The notes under the pieces are model-generated. The model did not search any database. It was not told the DNA's origin and worked only from the letters and a program-made list of their open reading frames with translations. The position numbers and the translations under genes are program-made. DNA of 64,000 bases, taken from Rhizobium sp. SL86. Its GTDB lineage: Bacteria; Pseudomonadota; Alphaproteobacteria; Rhizobiales; Rhizobiaceae. This document shows positions 1-7,996 of the stretch, one piece after another. The stretch is from the NCBI RefSeq assembly GCF_026672545.1, contig NZ_JAPPRJ010000001.1, positions 372,001-436,000 on the forward strand, given 5' to 3'. Each line of letters starts with the position of its first letter. The stretch's first letter is position 1.

Positions 1-317
1 TTCATGGCCTTGGCCTTGAAGTCATCCATGTTCTGCCAGATGGCGGGGGCTGCTTCGCTGTCCATGCCGGTTTCGGACCCGGCCGGGAAATGGTTGGGGA
101 AATCCGCAGCCGATTCGGCAATCGTCGAGAGCGCCGTCTTCACGGCTGCTGCGTCATACGGCTTCTGGCCCTTGGCAATCGCGCCAAGCGCGCCCATGGA
201 GCCACCGATCTTCTTCATCAGTTCCTGACGGACCACCTGCGGCTCACCGGCTGCAAAAACGGCGCCCGCCCCAAGACAGAGCGCCATCACGCCTGCCGTC
301 AGCATTTTGAATTTCAT
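1..317 (-). CDS. Cytochrome c' (c-556 type), N-terminal 105 residues, cut by window start
   Basis: Reading leftward from the ATG at 315-317 gives a signal peptide (MKFKMLTAGVMALCLG..., cleavage likely after VFA) followed by a helical domain with the pattern typical of cytochrome c': MKKIGGSMGAL, KGQKPYD, FPNHFP and PAIWQ. The family is a periplasmic four-helix-bundle haem protein whose CxxCH haem site lies near the C-terminus; that part is outside the window, so haem binding cannot be confirmed. A GGGGAG ribosome site stands about 8 bases before the start. Cytochromes c' bind NO or take part in electron transfer; which applies here cannot be told. The gene is monocistronic as far as visible and convergent to nothing in the window. 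Confidence 0.82.
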   Translation of the reverse strand, partial: MKFKMLTAGVMALCLGAGAVFAAGEPQVVRQELMKKIGGSMGALGAIAKGQKPYDAAAVKTALSTIAESAADFPNHFPAGSETGMDSEAAPAIWQNMDDFKAKAM

Positions 318-475
318 GAAACAACTCCCCTGATTGTCAGTTCCCGGATGTCGGTGCCGGACCCTCCCGGCACGCCGTACGACGCGCCAAGACTACATGC
401 TAGGGTGCGGAAAAACATGACGTTTTCCGGTCACACACACAGATGTGATTGTGCCGGGACGGGACGCTCAGGATG

Positions 476-1318
476 TCAGCCGAACGACAGCGTGCGGCTT
501 TCCTCGCGACCGAACCCCTCGATCTTCAGCCGGTCCGGGTAAAGATCGACCAGCGCGAAGGCGTTTTCGCTCGGCGTGTCGACCATGCCCTTGAAGTTGA
601 CGAACCAGCAGGTGCCGGCACGGGCAAGGCCGCCACGGTGATCATGGCCGCAAAGATAAGCGACGACCTGCGGCGAGGCCGCCAGAAGATCGGCCAGCGC
701 CTCGGCATTCCACAGGCAGTGATCGGTTGCCGGATAAAGCGGGTAATGCCCCATGACGATGACCTTCTGGCCACGCGCCCGTGCCGTTTCCAGCTGGCCG
801 GCGATCCAGGCGAACTGCTGTTCGGAAATCCCGGCATTCCAGTCCATCGCATTGTCCGCGCCTGCAGCCTTCAGCCCATCCAGCCGCGCCCGCGCCTTCG
901 CATGGCGGTCAGGGTCGGCGGCGGTGGCAAACAGGCTGTCCTCACAGCCATCGATGACAACGAACCGGATGCCGGCGCGGGTAAAACTGTAATACGGCGC
1001 CGGCATGCCGAGCGTCGCATGCACCGAGGCGAGTTTTTCCGGCTCCACCAGGAAATCGTGATTGCCGGGCAGGAACAGGCATTCGTGGCGCGAGCGGCGA
1101 TAGATGGAGAGCGCCGGGTCAAAATTCTGCCAGCCACGGTCGATGAGATCGCCGAGCGTCATGACGAAGGAGAGATCCTCCCCCTCGAAGGTGGCAATTG
1201 CTTCCGACAGCTTCGCCAGACTTTGGCGGAAATGCCGGTTCAGCACCGGATTGGGCTCAAGATCGGCATATTGGGGATCGGCGATGACGCCGAAGCGGAG
1301 AAGCGGTTCCTGGGTCAT
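476..1318 (-). CDS. Calcineurin-like phosphoesterase, ADP-ribose/CDP-alcohol diphosphatase-like
   Basis: The 280-residue product carries the five metallophosphoesterase blocks in order: GVIADPQYAD (residues 10-19), GDLIDRG (56-62), GNHD (85-88), a GHYPLYP block and GHDHRGG near the end. The first block and the following region resemble the Mn-dependent ADP-ribose/CDP-alcohol diphosphatase (ADPRM) family, which hydrolyses ADP-ribose, CDP-choline or cyclic ADP-ribose with two metal ions. No signal peptide is visible, so it should be cytoplasmic. The open frame runs further upstream, but that part is arginine- and serine-rich noise overlapping the lysE gene; the start at MTQEPLL fits the domain. 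Substrate is inferred from family likeness only. Confidence 0.86.
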   Translation of the reverse strand: MTQEPLLRFGVIADPQYADLEPNPVLNRHFRQSLAKLSEAIATFEGEDLSFVMTLGDLIDRGWQNFDPALSIYRRSRHECLFLPGNHDFLVEPEKLASVHATLGMPAPYYSFTRAGIRFVVIDGCEDSLFATAADPDRHAKARARLDGLKAAGADNAMDWNAGISEQQFAWIAGQLETARARGQKVIVMGHYPLYPATDHCLWNAEALADLLAASPQVVAYLCGHDHRGGLARAGTCWFVNFKGMVDTPSENAFALVDLYPDRLKIEGFGREESRTLSFG

Positions 1319-1382
1319 GAAGGCGCACTTACGGCGGATGCGTGACACGGCTGTGACAGGCGTGTGGACCGACGGGCGGCGG

Positions 1383-2018
1383 TCAACCGCCGGCAAGCCC
1401 CCGCCAGAGCGTGAGGGCCGACACCAGGAGCAGCAGAGCCCCGGAGGCGCGACCGACAAAGCGGATGGCAGACGGATTGTTGACGAGCGCATCGCGGCCA
1501 CGGGCCGCCAGCACGGCCAGTCCGCCATAAACGACGAGCTGGGTCACCCAGATCAACAGCAGCAGCACGAGCGCCTGCCGCCACAACGGCCCGAAGTGCG
1601 GATGCAGGAACTGCGGGTAGACGGCCAGCATGAAAAGATAGGCCTTCGGATTCATCAGACTTGTCAGCGCGCCCTGGCGAAAGCGCACCCACGCCCCGCG
1701 CCGATCGAGCGCCTCGGGGGACCCGACGGCAATCGAACTGTTGAGGAGCTGCCAGCCGATATAGGCGACATAAAGCGCCCCGAGGACGAGCAGTCCCGTC
1801 AGGAGCGAGGGCGCCAGATGCAGGATCATGCCAACCCCGACCGCCGCATAGAGCGTGTGCACCGCGCCGCCGGCCATGATGCCGAAGGTGGCAGACAGGC
1901 CGGCCTTGCGCCCGCCGGAGAGCGAACTCGCCAGCACGAAGATCATATCCATGCCCGGCACGATGATGATGCCGGAGACGAGCAGGAAAAAAAGCCATAG
2001 ATTGTCGGTGTAGGTCAT
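1383..2018 (-). CDS. LysE/RhtB family amino-acid exporter
   Basis: A 211-residue inner-membrane protein with about six hydrophobic segments and the LysE-family signatures: the N-terminal PGMD block (VPGMDMIFV), a glycine-rich stretch (GIMAGGAVHTLYAA), YIGWQLL and the conserved NPKAYLF motif in the middle. The family exports amino acids or related small molecules by proton antiport. The start at MTYTDNLW (ATG at 2016-2018) places translation at the usual family N-terminus; a 16-residue longer form is possible. It is transcribed divergently from the WYL regulator at 2138, and a regulator half-site (TGTCAGTTGC) lies exactly at its start codon, so repression by that regulator is likely. Substrate unknown. 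Confidence 0.85.
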   Translation of the reverse strand: MTYTDNLWLFFLLVSGIIIVPGMDMIFVLASSLSGGRKAGLSATFGIMAGGAVHTLYAAVGVGMILHLAPSLLTGLLVLGALYVAYIGWQLLNSSIAVGSPEALDRRGAWVRFRQGALTSLMNPKAYLFMLAVYPQFLHPHFGPLWRQALVLLLLIWVTQLVVYGGLAVLAARGRDALVNNPSAIRFVGRASGALLLLVSALTLWRGLAGG

Positions 2019-2126
2019 GTCAGTTGCAGTCCCGTTTGCCATGCGCCGCAGCCCCATGCTGCCCAATGTTTCAAGCGCTTGGCGCGTGGTATACGGAAAG
2101 GCAACTGACAGGGTTGTGTCAGTTGC
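2018..2126. promoter_or_regulatory. Shared lysE/WYL-regulator control region with three identical half-sites
   Basis: A perfect inverted repeat, GCAACTGACA (2101-2110) and TGTCAGTTGC (2117-2126) with a 6-base spacer, sits directly before the ribosome site of the WYL regulator. The same 10-mer TGTCAGTTGC occurs a third time at 2018-2027, touching the lysE start codon. Three exact 10-mers within 110 bases between divergent genes is strong sign of an operator pair for the neighbouring regulator. No clear sigma70 boxes were assigned. Confidence 0.7.
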
Positions 2127-2137
2127 GAGGAGGTTTC

Positions 2138-2836
2138 ATGCGCAAGGCGTCACGGCTCTTCGAGATCATCCAGATCCTGCGTCTTGCCCGCAAACCGGTG
2201 ACGGCGGCCGAGATCGCCGAAAAGCTGGAGGTGACGGTGCGCTCGATCTACCGGGATATTGCCGCGCTGCAGGCCATGCGCGTGCCGATCGATGGCGAGC
2301 GCGGCATCGGTTATCTCCTGCGGCCCGGATTCCACCTGCCACCGCTGATGTTCTCGATCGAGGAAACGGAGGCGATTGTGCTGGCGCTGGCTCTGCTCGA
2401 GCGCATCGGCGATCCGCAGTTGACGGCGGCGGCCAGCCGCCTCAGCGACAAGATCGCCAATGCGGTTCCGCCGCCCCTGCGGCAGCCGCTCGCGGCACGC
2501 GCCCTGCACGCCTGGGGCGGGTCCATGCGCCAACCGGACAGCATCGCGCTTTCGACGGTGCGGCAGGCGATCCGCGAGGAGGAAAAACTCGCCATCGGCT
2601 ATCGCGACGAACAGGGACGCGAGAGCGAGCGGGTCATCCGGCCGGTTGCGCTGATCTATTATTCGCAGGCCGCGACCATCGTGGCGTGGTGCGAATTGCG
2701 CCAGGCCATCCGCAATTTCCGGGCTGACCGCGTGACACGCTGCGCGGAAACCGGTGCCCATTTTCGCGGCGAAGGCGATAGGCTGCGGCAGATCTGGACG
2801 GACGGCTGGCAAAACGCGGCCACGGCCCAGACATAA
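2138..2836 (+). CDS. YafY-type transcriptional regulator (HTH_11 plus WYL domain)
   Basis: The 232-residue product begins with a DeoR-like helix-turn-helix (MRKASRLFEIIQILR, then TAAEIAEKLEVTVRSIYRDI around residues 20-40) and the 'YRDIAALQ' recognition helix typical of HTH_11/YafY proteins, followed by a WYL ligand-sensing domain (IGYRDEQGRESERVIRP around 153-170, then a C-terminal WCELR...FRADRV stretch). A GCGAGGAGG ribosome site at 2125-2133 selects the ATG at 2138. WYL domains bind small effectors or nucleic acids. The adjacent palindrome suggests autoregulation and control of the divergent lysE-type exporter. The effector is unknown. Confidence 0.88.
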   Translation: MRKASRLFEIIQILRLARKPVTAAEIAEKLEVTVRSIYRDIAALQAMRVPIDGERGIGYLLRPGFHLPPLMFSIEETEAIVLALALLERIGDPQLTAAASRLSDKIANAVPPPLRQPLAARALHAWGGSMRQPDSIALSTVRQAIREEEKLAIGYRDEQGRESERVIRPVALIYYSQAATIVAWCELRQAIRNFRADRVTRCAETGAHFRGEGDRLRQIWTDGWQNAATAQT

Positions 2837-2837
2837 A

Positions 2838-2869
2838 AACGCCCGGCGGGTTGAGGCCAGCCGGGCGTT
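2838..2869. terminator. Bidirectional rho-independent terminator
   Basis: A 10-bp perfect stem, AACGCCCGGC (2838-2847) and GCCGGGCGTT (2860-2869), with a 12-base loop, preceded by A residues and followed by TTAG, lies between the convergent WYL regulator and sodB genes and can end transcription from both sides. Confidence 0.8.
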
Positions 2870-2894
2870 CTTAGATATCGAATTGCCGATCCGC

Positions 2895-3497
2895 TTACTT
2901 CGTGGCGGCTTCGTACATTTCCAGGACGTAGTCCCAGTTGATCAGGCTGTCGACGAAGGCTTCGAGGTACTTCGGACGGGCGTTGCGGTAGTCGATGTAG
3001 TAGGAATGTTCCCAGACATCGACGCCGAGGATCGGGGATGCGCCGTGCACCAGCGGGTTTTCGCCGTTCGGGGTTTTCGAGATGACGAGCTTGCCGTCCT
3101 TCACCGAAAGCCAGGCCCAGCCGGAGCCGAACTGCGTGGTGCCGGCGGCGACGAAATCGGCCTTGAACTTGTCATAACCGCCGAGATCGCTGTCAATGGC
3201 TGCCTGCAGCTTGCCAGGAAGCTTGGTGCCGCCACCATCCTTCTTCATCCAGTTCCAGAAGTGGATGTGGTTGTAGTGCTGGCCGGCATTGTTGAAGAGG
3301 CCGGCATTGGTGCCGTAGGACTTCTTCACGACCTCTTCCAGCGACAGATCGGCCATACCGGCTTCGGCAGCCAGCTTGTTGCCGTTGTCGACATAGGCCT
3401 TGTGGTGCTTGTCGTGGTGGAATTCCAGCGTCTCTGCCGACATGAACGGGGCGAGCGCGTCGTAAGCATAAGGGAGTGCGGGAAGTTCGAAGGCCAT
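2895..3497 (-). CDS. sodB: Superoxide dismutase (Fe/Mn family)
   Basis: A 200-residue cytoplasmic enzyme converting superoxide to O2 and H2O2. All four metal ligands are present: His27 (in EFHHDKHH), His77 (GQHYNHIHFW), Asp160 and His164 (DVWEHSYYIDY). Gln73 in the AGQHYNH motif is the feature expected of iron-type enzymes (SodB) rather than strict manganese types, but rhizobial members can be cambialistic. Length is normal. The ATG at 3495-3497 (MAFELPALPY) follows AAGGAGTAAG, a good ribosome site; a longer reading frame upstream has no family likeness. It is monocistronic, convergent with the WYL regulator. Confidence 0.95.
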   Translation of the reverse strand: MAFELPALPYAYDALAPFMSAETLEFHHDKHHKAYVDNGNKLAAEAGMADLSLEEVVKKSYGTNAGLFNNAGQHYNHIHFWNWMKKDGGGTKLPGKLQAAIDSDLGGYDKFKADFVAAGTTQFGSGWAWLSVKDGKLVISKTPNGENPLVHGASPILGVDVWEHSYYIDYRNARPKYLEAFVDSLINWDYVLEMYEAATK

Positions 3498-3805
3498 GAT
3501 CTTACTCCTTTTCGGCGAAACACCTGAAGTGATGTTGAGCCGGAACATAGGTTTGAACGCCGGAAGAGGCAACGGGCGACGGGGGAAAATTCGAAGGCGT
3601 CGAGCCATTGCATGCAAGCCTGTCGATGACCGGCAGCAGCCCGGCGACATCACCGCTCCAAGGCGGCAAACATCGATTGAATTCAATCCTAGATTGATTT
3701 TCCGACAACCGCGTGCAAGGCTTGTTTGGATTAAGGGCGAACGCTTGCTGACAGCCGATCTTGAACTTCGGACAAAAATGCCCGAATGTGGGCCGGAGCC
3801 GTTCC
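3498..3805. other. Gap between sodB and hicA with a GATTGAATTCAATC palindrome
   Basis: About 308 bases without a credible gene. It must hold the sodB promoter (leftward) and the hicAB promoter (rightward). A perfect 14-base palindrome GATTGAATTCAATC is at 3675-3688, followed by another GATTGATTTT, in a locally AT-rich patch that would suit a promoter/operator. No further structure was recognised. Confidence 0.45.
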
Positions 3806-4003
3806 ATGGACAAGCGAGATCGCTTTATCGGGGAGCTGAGACAAGCGGCAAGAGCGCGCGGGCTCTCGTTTCGGATCAACAAGGCGAAGGGCAAGGGCAG
3901 CCACGCAACAGTCTTTGTCGGTGACCGCTTCACGACGATACCGAGCCGTGAAATCGATCCGAAGACGGCGACCAAGATCAGAAAGGCGCTGGGTCTCGAG
4001 TGA
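3806..4003 (+). CDS. hicA: HicA family mRNA interferase toxin
   Basis: A 65-residue basic protein with the double-stranded-RNA-binding-like fold of HicA: an N-terminal helix (KRDRFIGELRQAARARG), the catalytic-region motif KGKGSHATVFVGDRFTTIP with the conserved GSH histidine at about residue 33, and a C-terminal helix (PKTATKIRKALGLE). HicA toxins cleave mRNA in a ribosome-independent way and are neutralised by HicB. The ATG at 3806 is preceded by GGAG; the open frame extends upstream but without family likeness. The antitoxin gene follows after 27 bases, the classic hicA-hicB order. Confidence 0.88.
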   Translation: MDKRDRFIGELRQAARARGLSFRINKAKGKGSHATVFVGDRFTTIPSREIDPKTATKIRKALGLE

Positions 4004-4030
4004 CAGGCCCTATCGCTTGGAGGTGACGAG

Positions 4031-4459
4031 ATGAAGACCTATGCCTATGCCGCCCAGTTCGAACCGAAGCAACAATCGGAGGGTTATATGGTGAGCTTTG
4101 CGGATGTTCCGGAAGCCATCACCGAAGGCGATAGCCTCAGCGAAGCGCGGGCCATGGCAGCGGATGCTCTTGGTGTTGCCCTGCTCACCTATCTGCAACT
4201 CGACCGGCCGCTGCCGGTTGCAACGGTCGCCGGAAGGCTGGTCACCCCCGATCCGGACGTCGCGGCAAAAATCGCTGTCATCGATACCTTTCGCACAGCC
4301 GGCATCAGCCAATCGGAGCTTGCCCGTCGCCTCGGCAAGGACGAGAAGGAGGTGCGGCGGCTGCTTGATCCCGATCACCGCAGCAAGATGTCCAGCCTCA
4401 CGGAGGCGCTGTCGGCCATGGGGCAGCGGCTGATCGTCGGACTTGCCGCCGCGGAATGA
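4031..4459 (+). CDS. hicB: HicB family antitoxin with C-terminal HTH
   Basis: A 142-residue protein with the HicB partially degraded RNase-H-like domain at the N-terminus (YAAQFEP...GYMVSFADVPEAITEGDSLSEA, then ADALGVALLTYLQ) and a helix-turn-helix of about 45 residues at the C-terminus (ISQSELARRLGKDEKEVRRLLDP). It should bind and neutralise the HicA toxin encoded just upstream and repress the hicAB promoter. The start codon follows GGAGGTGACG. HicB proteins of this length with a C-terminal HTH are common in alphaproteobacteria. Confidence 0.9.
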   Translation: MKTYAYAAQFEPKQQSEGYMVSFADVPEAITEGDSLSEARAMAADALGVALLTYLQLDRPLPVATVAGRLVTPDPDVAAKIAVIDTFRTAGISQSELARRLGKDEKEVRRLLDPDHRSKMSSLTEALSAMGQRLIVGLAAAE

Positions 4460-4497
4460 CATCGACCCGCTTTACCTGCTTTTGAAGGAGTTTTCCC

Positions 4498-4818
4498 GTG
4501 CGCGCCCCTGTTATTGCCCTTTCCCTTCTCGTCCTGACCGCACCCACGGTGCACGCCTCTTCCGACGATGCCTGGGCGGAGTTCGGCAAGGCCGTCTCGA
4601 GCGCCTGCGTGAAGGCCGCTGCCGGCCAGATCGACAAGGCGAAGGCGGTGGTCGATCCGTATGGCAGCGAACGTTTCGGTCTGGCGCTGGTCACCGGCAC
4701 GGCGAAGGGCGCCAAACAGACCATCTCGCTGATCTGCGTCTACGACAAACAGAAAAAGACGGTCGAGCTTGGCTCGGAACTGTCCGCCGATCAGGTGAAG
4801 GTCACGCCGGGACGGTAG
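4498..4818 (+). CDS. Small exported protein of unknown function
   Basis: A GTG start at 4498, selected by GAAGGAG at 4484-4490, gives a 106-residue protein with a clear signal peptide (MRAPVIALSLLVLTAPTVHA) and a mature part of about 86 residues containing two cysteines (SACVKAA and SLICVYD) that could form a disulfide. A repeated theme of short beta strands (FGLALVTGTAKGAKQTISLICVYDKQKKTVELGSEL, quoted in part) suggests a small beta-rich periplasmic domain. It is 38 bases after hicB but does not look like part of the toxin-antitoxin system. I do not recognise the family. Confidence 0.72.
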   Translation: MRAPVIALSLLVLTAPTVHASSDDAWAEFGKAVSSACVKAAAGQIDKAKAVVDPYGSERFGLALVTGTAKGAKQTISLICVYDKQKKTVELGSELSADQVKVTPGR

Positions 4819-4918
4819 AACGGTGTTTGGGGAGGGCGATAAGAGCAGAAGCGATAGTGCGGGGCGAGGCTTCTACCCCCTCTATGAGCTGGCGGCCGGA
4901 CCGTTGCGTATAAAAAAG

Positions 4919-5041
4919 ACCCCTCCCCACAAGGGAGAGGGCTTAACCCAGCCGACCCGCCGAAGCCGGTTGAAGCCAAAGCGGGTGCCGCCTGCGGTCT
5001 CCCCTCTTGTGGGGGAGATGGCGGCAACCAGAGGGGGGGTG
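4919..5041. repeat. RIME-like intergenic palindromic repeat
   Basis: Two palindromic arms, CTCCCCACAAGGGAGAGGG (left) and CTCCCCTCTTGTGGGGGAG (right), flank a GC-rich 60-base core and end in AGAGGGGGGGTG. The arms match those of other intergenic elements in this window. Elements of this build (Rhizobium-specific intergenic mosaic elements) are common in Rhizobiaceae and may end transcription between the convergent genes on either side. Confidence 0.7.
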
Positions 5042-5086
5042 TCCCTTACGCGGGTCCGAGAGCGATCGTCGCCTCTTCGCCGACCT

Positions 5087-5974
5087 TTACGCCGCCGCCT
5101 TCACGGTTGCGCGGGCCCAGTCCATGTAGAGCTGCAGCGCCTTGCGGGCGAGCGGGCCTTCCTGGAATTCCTGGTCGTCCAGCCGGTTGATCGGCACGAT
5201 CTTGGAATAGTTGCCCGAGGTGAAGATCTCGTCGGCACCCTTGAAATCCTCCACCGTCAGCGTGCATTCCCGCACCTCGATACCGGCGCTCCGCAGGAGG
5301 TTGATGACGCGCGAACGGGTGATGCCGGCGAGGAAGGTGCCGTTCGGCACCGGCGTCATCACCACACCGTCCTTGGCGAGGAAAATGTTGGAGGAGGCGG
5401 TTTCCGCCACATTGCCGTTCATGTCGCGCATCAGCGCGTTGTCGAAACCGCGTCCGCGGGCCTCGATGATGGCGCGGCCGCTGTTCGGGTAGAGGCTGCC
5501 GGTCTTGGCATTGGTCATGGCCACTTCCGGGTTCGGCCGGCGGAAGGGCGAGACGGTGATGGAGGACGGCTGAGCGGTGTGCATCGGCGCCTCGAACAGG
5601 CAGAGCGCAAACCGCGTCGAGTCCGGATCGGCCGCGACGACGGAGCCCGGCATGCCGTGTTCGGCCCAGTACATCGGCTTGATGTAGATCGCCGTCTTAC
5701 CGTCGAATTTCTTGACACCCTCCAGAGCGAGCGTCTCGATCTCCTCGGCTGCCATCGTGGCCTTCATGCCCATATTGGTGGCGGAGCGGTTGACGCGCTG
5801 GCAATGCAGATCAAGATCCGGCGAGATGCCGTCGAACCAGCGGGCGCCGTCAAACACGGTCGAACCCAGCCACATGGCATGCGAGGTGGGGCCGATGAGC
5901 GGCGGGTTGCCGGTGACCCAATCCCCGTCGACGAATGTCCAGGTGGTGCTGCGGGGCGTGGTATCGACAGGCAT
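5087..5974 (-). CDS. ilvE: Branched-chain amino-acid aminotransferase (PLP fold class IV)
   Basis: The 295-residue product has the class IV aminotransferase build: WTFVDGDWV near the N-terminus, VFDGARWF (about residue 40-47), the PLP-lysine at about 157 in TNAKTGSLYPN, ETASSNIFL (about 195-203) and FLAGITRSRVI. These enzymes interconvert Leu/Ile/Val and their 2-oxo acids with 2-oxoglutarate in the cytoplasm. The NAKTGSLY motif and length match the rhizobial BCAT-like subfamily more than E. coli IlvE, so a D-amino-acid or other aminotransferase role is possible. Start ATG at 5972-5974 follows GAGGAGTAG. No operon partner is evident; repeats lie downstream. Confidence 0.85.
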   Translation of the reverse strand: MPVDTTPRSTTWTFVDGDWVTGNPPLIGPTSHAMWLGSTVFDGARWFDGISPDLDLHCQRVNRSATNMGMKATMAAEEIETLALEGVKKFDGKTAIYIKPMYWAEHGMPGSVVAADPDSTRFALCLFEAPMHTAQPSSITVSPFRRPNPEVAMTNAKTGSLYPNSGRAIIEARGRGFDNALMRDMNGNVAETASSNIFLAKDGVVMTPVPNGTFLAGITRSRVINLLRSAGIEVRECTLTVEDFKGADEIFTSGNYSKIVPINRLDDQEFQEGPLARKALQLYMDWARATVKAAA

Positions 5975-6180
5975 TTTCTACTCCTCGGAAAACGAATTTC
6001 ACCGAAGTGAAGGCGCCTCTCCGGGGAAGGTCAAGAATTTTTTTCCCTGTCCAAAAGGTTCGACAGAAAATTGCGCAAGAAGGCCCCTGCGCTGAAATGG
6101 CCGTTCCGCATGCACCACCATCCTGCATTATCCCATCAGAAAATGTGATCCGTCAGACCATTCAAACGCACCGGCCCGGT

Positions 6181-6348
6181 TCAAGGGCGGGTCTGGTCGG
6201 GTGTGGCCGGCACCGGCAGAAGCGGGCTTTCCTGCCCCTGGTTCGGGTGCGGGATGCGCGGCGTGTCGCTCGACCGGTCGATCAGCGGAATGGCCAGCAC
6301 GATGGCAACGAGGATCGCCAGCCACAGCAGGCACCAGGGTCTACGCAT
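6181..6348 (-). CDS. Small single-span membrane protein, 55 residues
   Basis: An ATG at 6346-6348 with a good GGAGAG ribosome site 6 bases before it opens a 55-codon frame ending TGA at 6181-6183. The product starts MRRPWC, continues with one strongly hydrophobic segment (LLWLAILVAIVLAIPLI, residues 7-23) and ends in a proline-rich hydrophilic tail (PRIPHPNQGQESPLLPVPATP). Predicted topology is a short cytoplasmic N-terminus and a periplasmic tail, or a signal anchor. It is divergent from the phospholipase D gene. No family recognised; coding status rests on the ribosome site and the clean membrane pattern. Confidence 0.55.
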   Translation of the reverse strand: MRRPWCLLWLAILVAIVLAIPLIDRSSDTPRIPHPNQGQESPLLPVPATPDQTRP

Positions 6349-6499
6349 AACAATCTCTCCTCATTCACACCAAAGACGATAGCCGGTTTATGCGGCGCAA
6401 ATTCGATCCCGCCGCCTTTTGGCCGAGATGAGGGAACAAATCGCGCCGGCCTCGCGTCTTGGCACTGATCTCTGAGACCAAGCGAACGAGCGGAGCGAC

Positions 6500-7978
6500 A
6501 TGACCACCTCCATTCTGGCCGAAGGCGAAAGCTGCTGGCGGATCGCCGAAGCGGACCGTTTTTCCGTCATCGTCGATGCCGGCGGTTTTTTCCGCCTGGC
6601 CCGCGAAGCGATGCTGAAGGCACAACACTCGATCATGCTGATCGGCTGGGATTTCGATACGCGCATCCGCCTGACGCCGGACCAGCCGAAGGGAGACAGG
6701 CCCGACAAGCTTGGCCGGTTTCTCGAAGATCTCGCCCGGCAGAACGAAGCACTGCAGATCCGCATCCTCAAATGGGATTACGGGCTTTTATCCTCCATCA
6801 CCCGGGGCGAGACGCCCTTCCATATGCTGCGCTGGATGGTGTCGCGGCAGATCCATCTGAAACTCGACCGGGCGCATCCGCCCCTCGCCGCGCATCACAT
6901 GAAACTGCTCGTCATCGATGACGCGGTGGCCTTCTGCGGCGGGATCGACATGACGGTTGGCCGCTGGGATACCCGCGAACACCTGGAGGACAATCCGAAC
7001 CGTTTGTCGCCGTTCGGCAAACCCGAACCGCCCTGGCACGATGCCACCACCTGCGCCTCGGGGCCGGCTGCCCGGGCGCTCGGCGAACTTGCGCGCGACC
7101 GCTGGGAAATGGCGACCGGCGAACGTATCGATCCGATCGACACGTCCGGCTCTGCTGCCGATCCCTGGCCGGAGGCGCTTCAACCCGAATTTCGCAATGT
7201 GCGCATCGGCATTGCCCGCACCTCACCGAAATACGAAGACCGGCGCGAGGTGGTGGAGATCGAAACCGCAACGCTGGCGATGATCGCAAGCGCAAGGCGC
7301 AGCCTCTACATCGAGAGCCAGTATTTCGCCAATCGCCGGCTGGCCGACGCCATGGCCAGGCGGCTTGCCGAACCGGAGGGGCCGGAGATCGTCATCGTCA
7401 ATCCGAAATCCGCCAGCGGCTGGCTGGAGGAAAAGACGATGGATACCGCCCGCGCCCGGATGATCAAACGGATGCAGGAGGCCGATCCGCATGGCCGCTT
7501 TCGCATCGTCTATCCGGTCAATGACGCCGGCACCGCGATCTATGTGCATGCCAAGATCATGATCGTCGACGACCGTATCCTGAAGCTCGGTTCGGCCAAT
7601 CTCAACAACCGCTCGATGGGCTACGACACGGAAAGCGACGTCATTCTGGAGGTCTCCGACGAGGACACCGAGCTTCGAGCGGCGATCCGGGCCAGGCGCG
7701 ACGATCTGATCGCCGAACATCTCGGCACCTCGGTCGAGGCGGTTACGGAGGCGATGGCGGTGAGCGGCGGATCGCTGATCGGGACGATCGACAGGCTGGG
7801 CCGGGCGGACGGTCGCGGCCTCAGGGCCATCGGCGAACGGGAGATGGGGCTGGACGACGAACTGGTGGCGGAATCTGACCTTGTCGATCCGGAACGGCCG
7901 GCCGGCATCCGTTACCGGACCTCGCAATTCCTGCGCAACCGGTTTGGTCGGCGCCTGTTTGCCGCACATCAGGGCTGA
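6500..7978 (+). CDS. Phospholipase D family protein
   Basis: A 492-residue protein with two HKD half-sites: HHMKLLVIDD near residues 132-141 with GGIDMTVGRWD after it, and VHAKIMIVDD near 350 with KLGSANLNNRSMGYDTE after it. Both halves have the H-x-K-x4-D pattern, so the active site should be complete. Members hydrolyse or transfer phosphatidyl groups (phospholipase D or cardiolipin synthase-like). No signal peptide or membrane span is obvious, unlike classical cardiolipin synthases. The start at 6500 follows a GCGGAGCGAC site. The ExoD gene follows after 18 bases, so the two are probably cotranscribed and may both act on the envelope. Confidence 0.88.
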   Translation: MTTSILAEGESCWRIAEADRFSVIVDAGGFFRLAREAMLKAQHSIMLIGWDFDTRIRLTPDQPKGDRPDKLGRFLEDLARQNEALQIRILKWDYGLLSSITRGETPFHMLRWMVSRQIHLKLDRAHPPLAAHHMKLLVIDDAVAFCGGIDMTVGRWDTREHLEDNPNRLSPFGKPEPPWHDATTCASGPAARALGELARDRWEMATGERIDPIDTSGSAADPWPEALQPEFRNVRIGIARTSPKYEDRREVVEIETATLAMIASARRSLYIESQYFANRRLADAMARRLAEPEGPEIVIVNPKSASGWLEEKTMDTARARMIKRMQEADPHGRFRIVYPVNDAGTAIYVHAKIMIVDDRILKLGSANLNNRSMGYDTESDVILEVSDEDTELRAAIRARRDDLIAEHLGTSVEAVTEAMAVSGGSLIGTIDRLGRADGRGLRAIGEREMGLDDELVAESDLVDPERPAGIRYRTSQFLRNRFGRRLFAAHQG

Positions 7979-7996
7979 CGAACGAAGGAACAGGGC

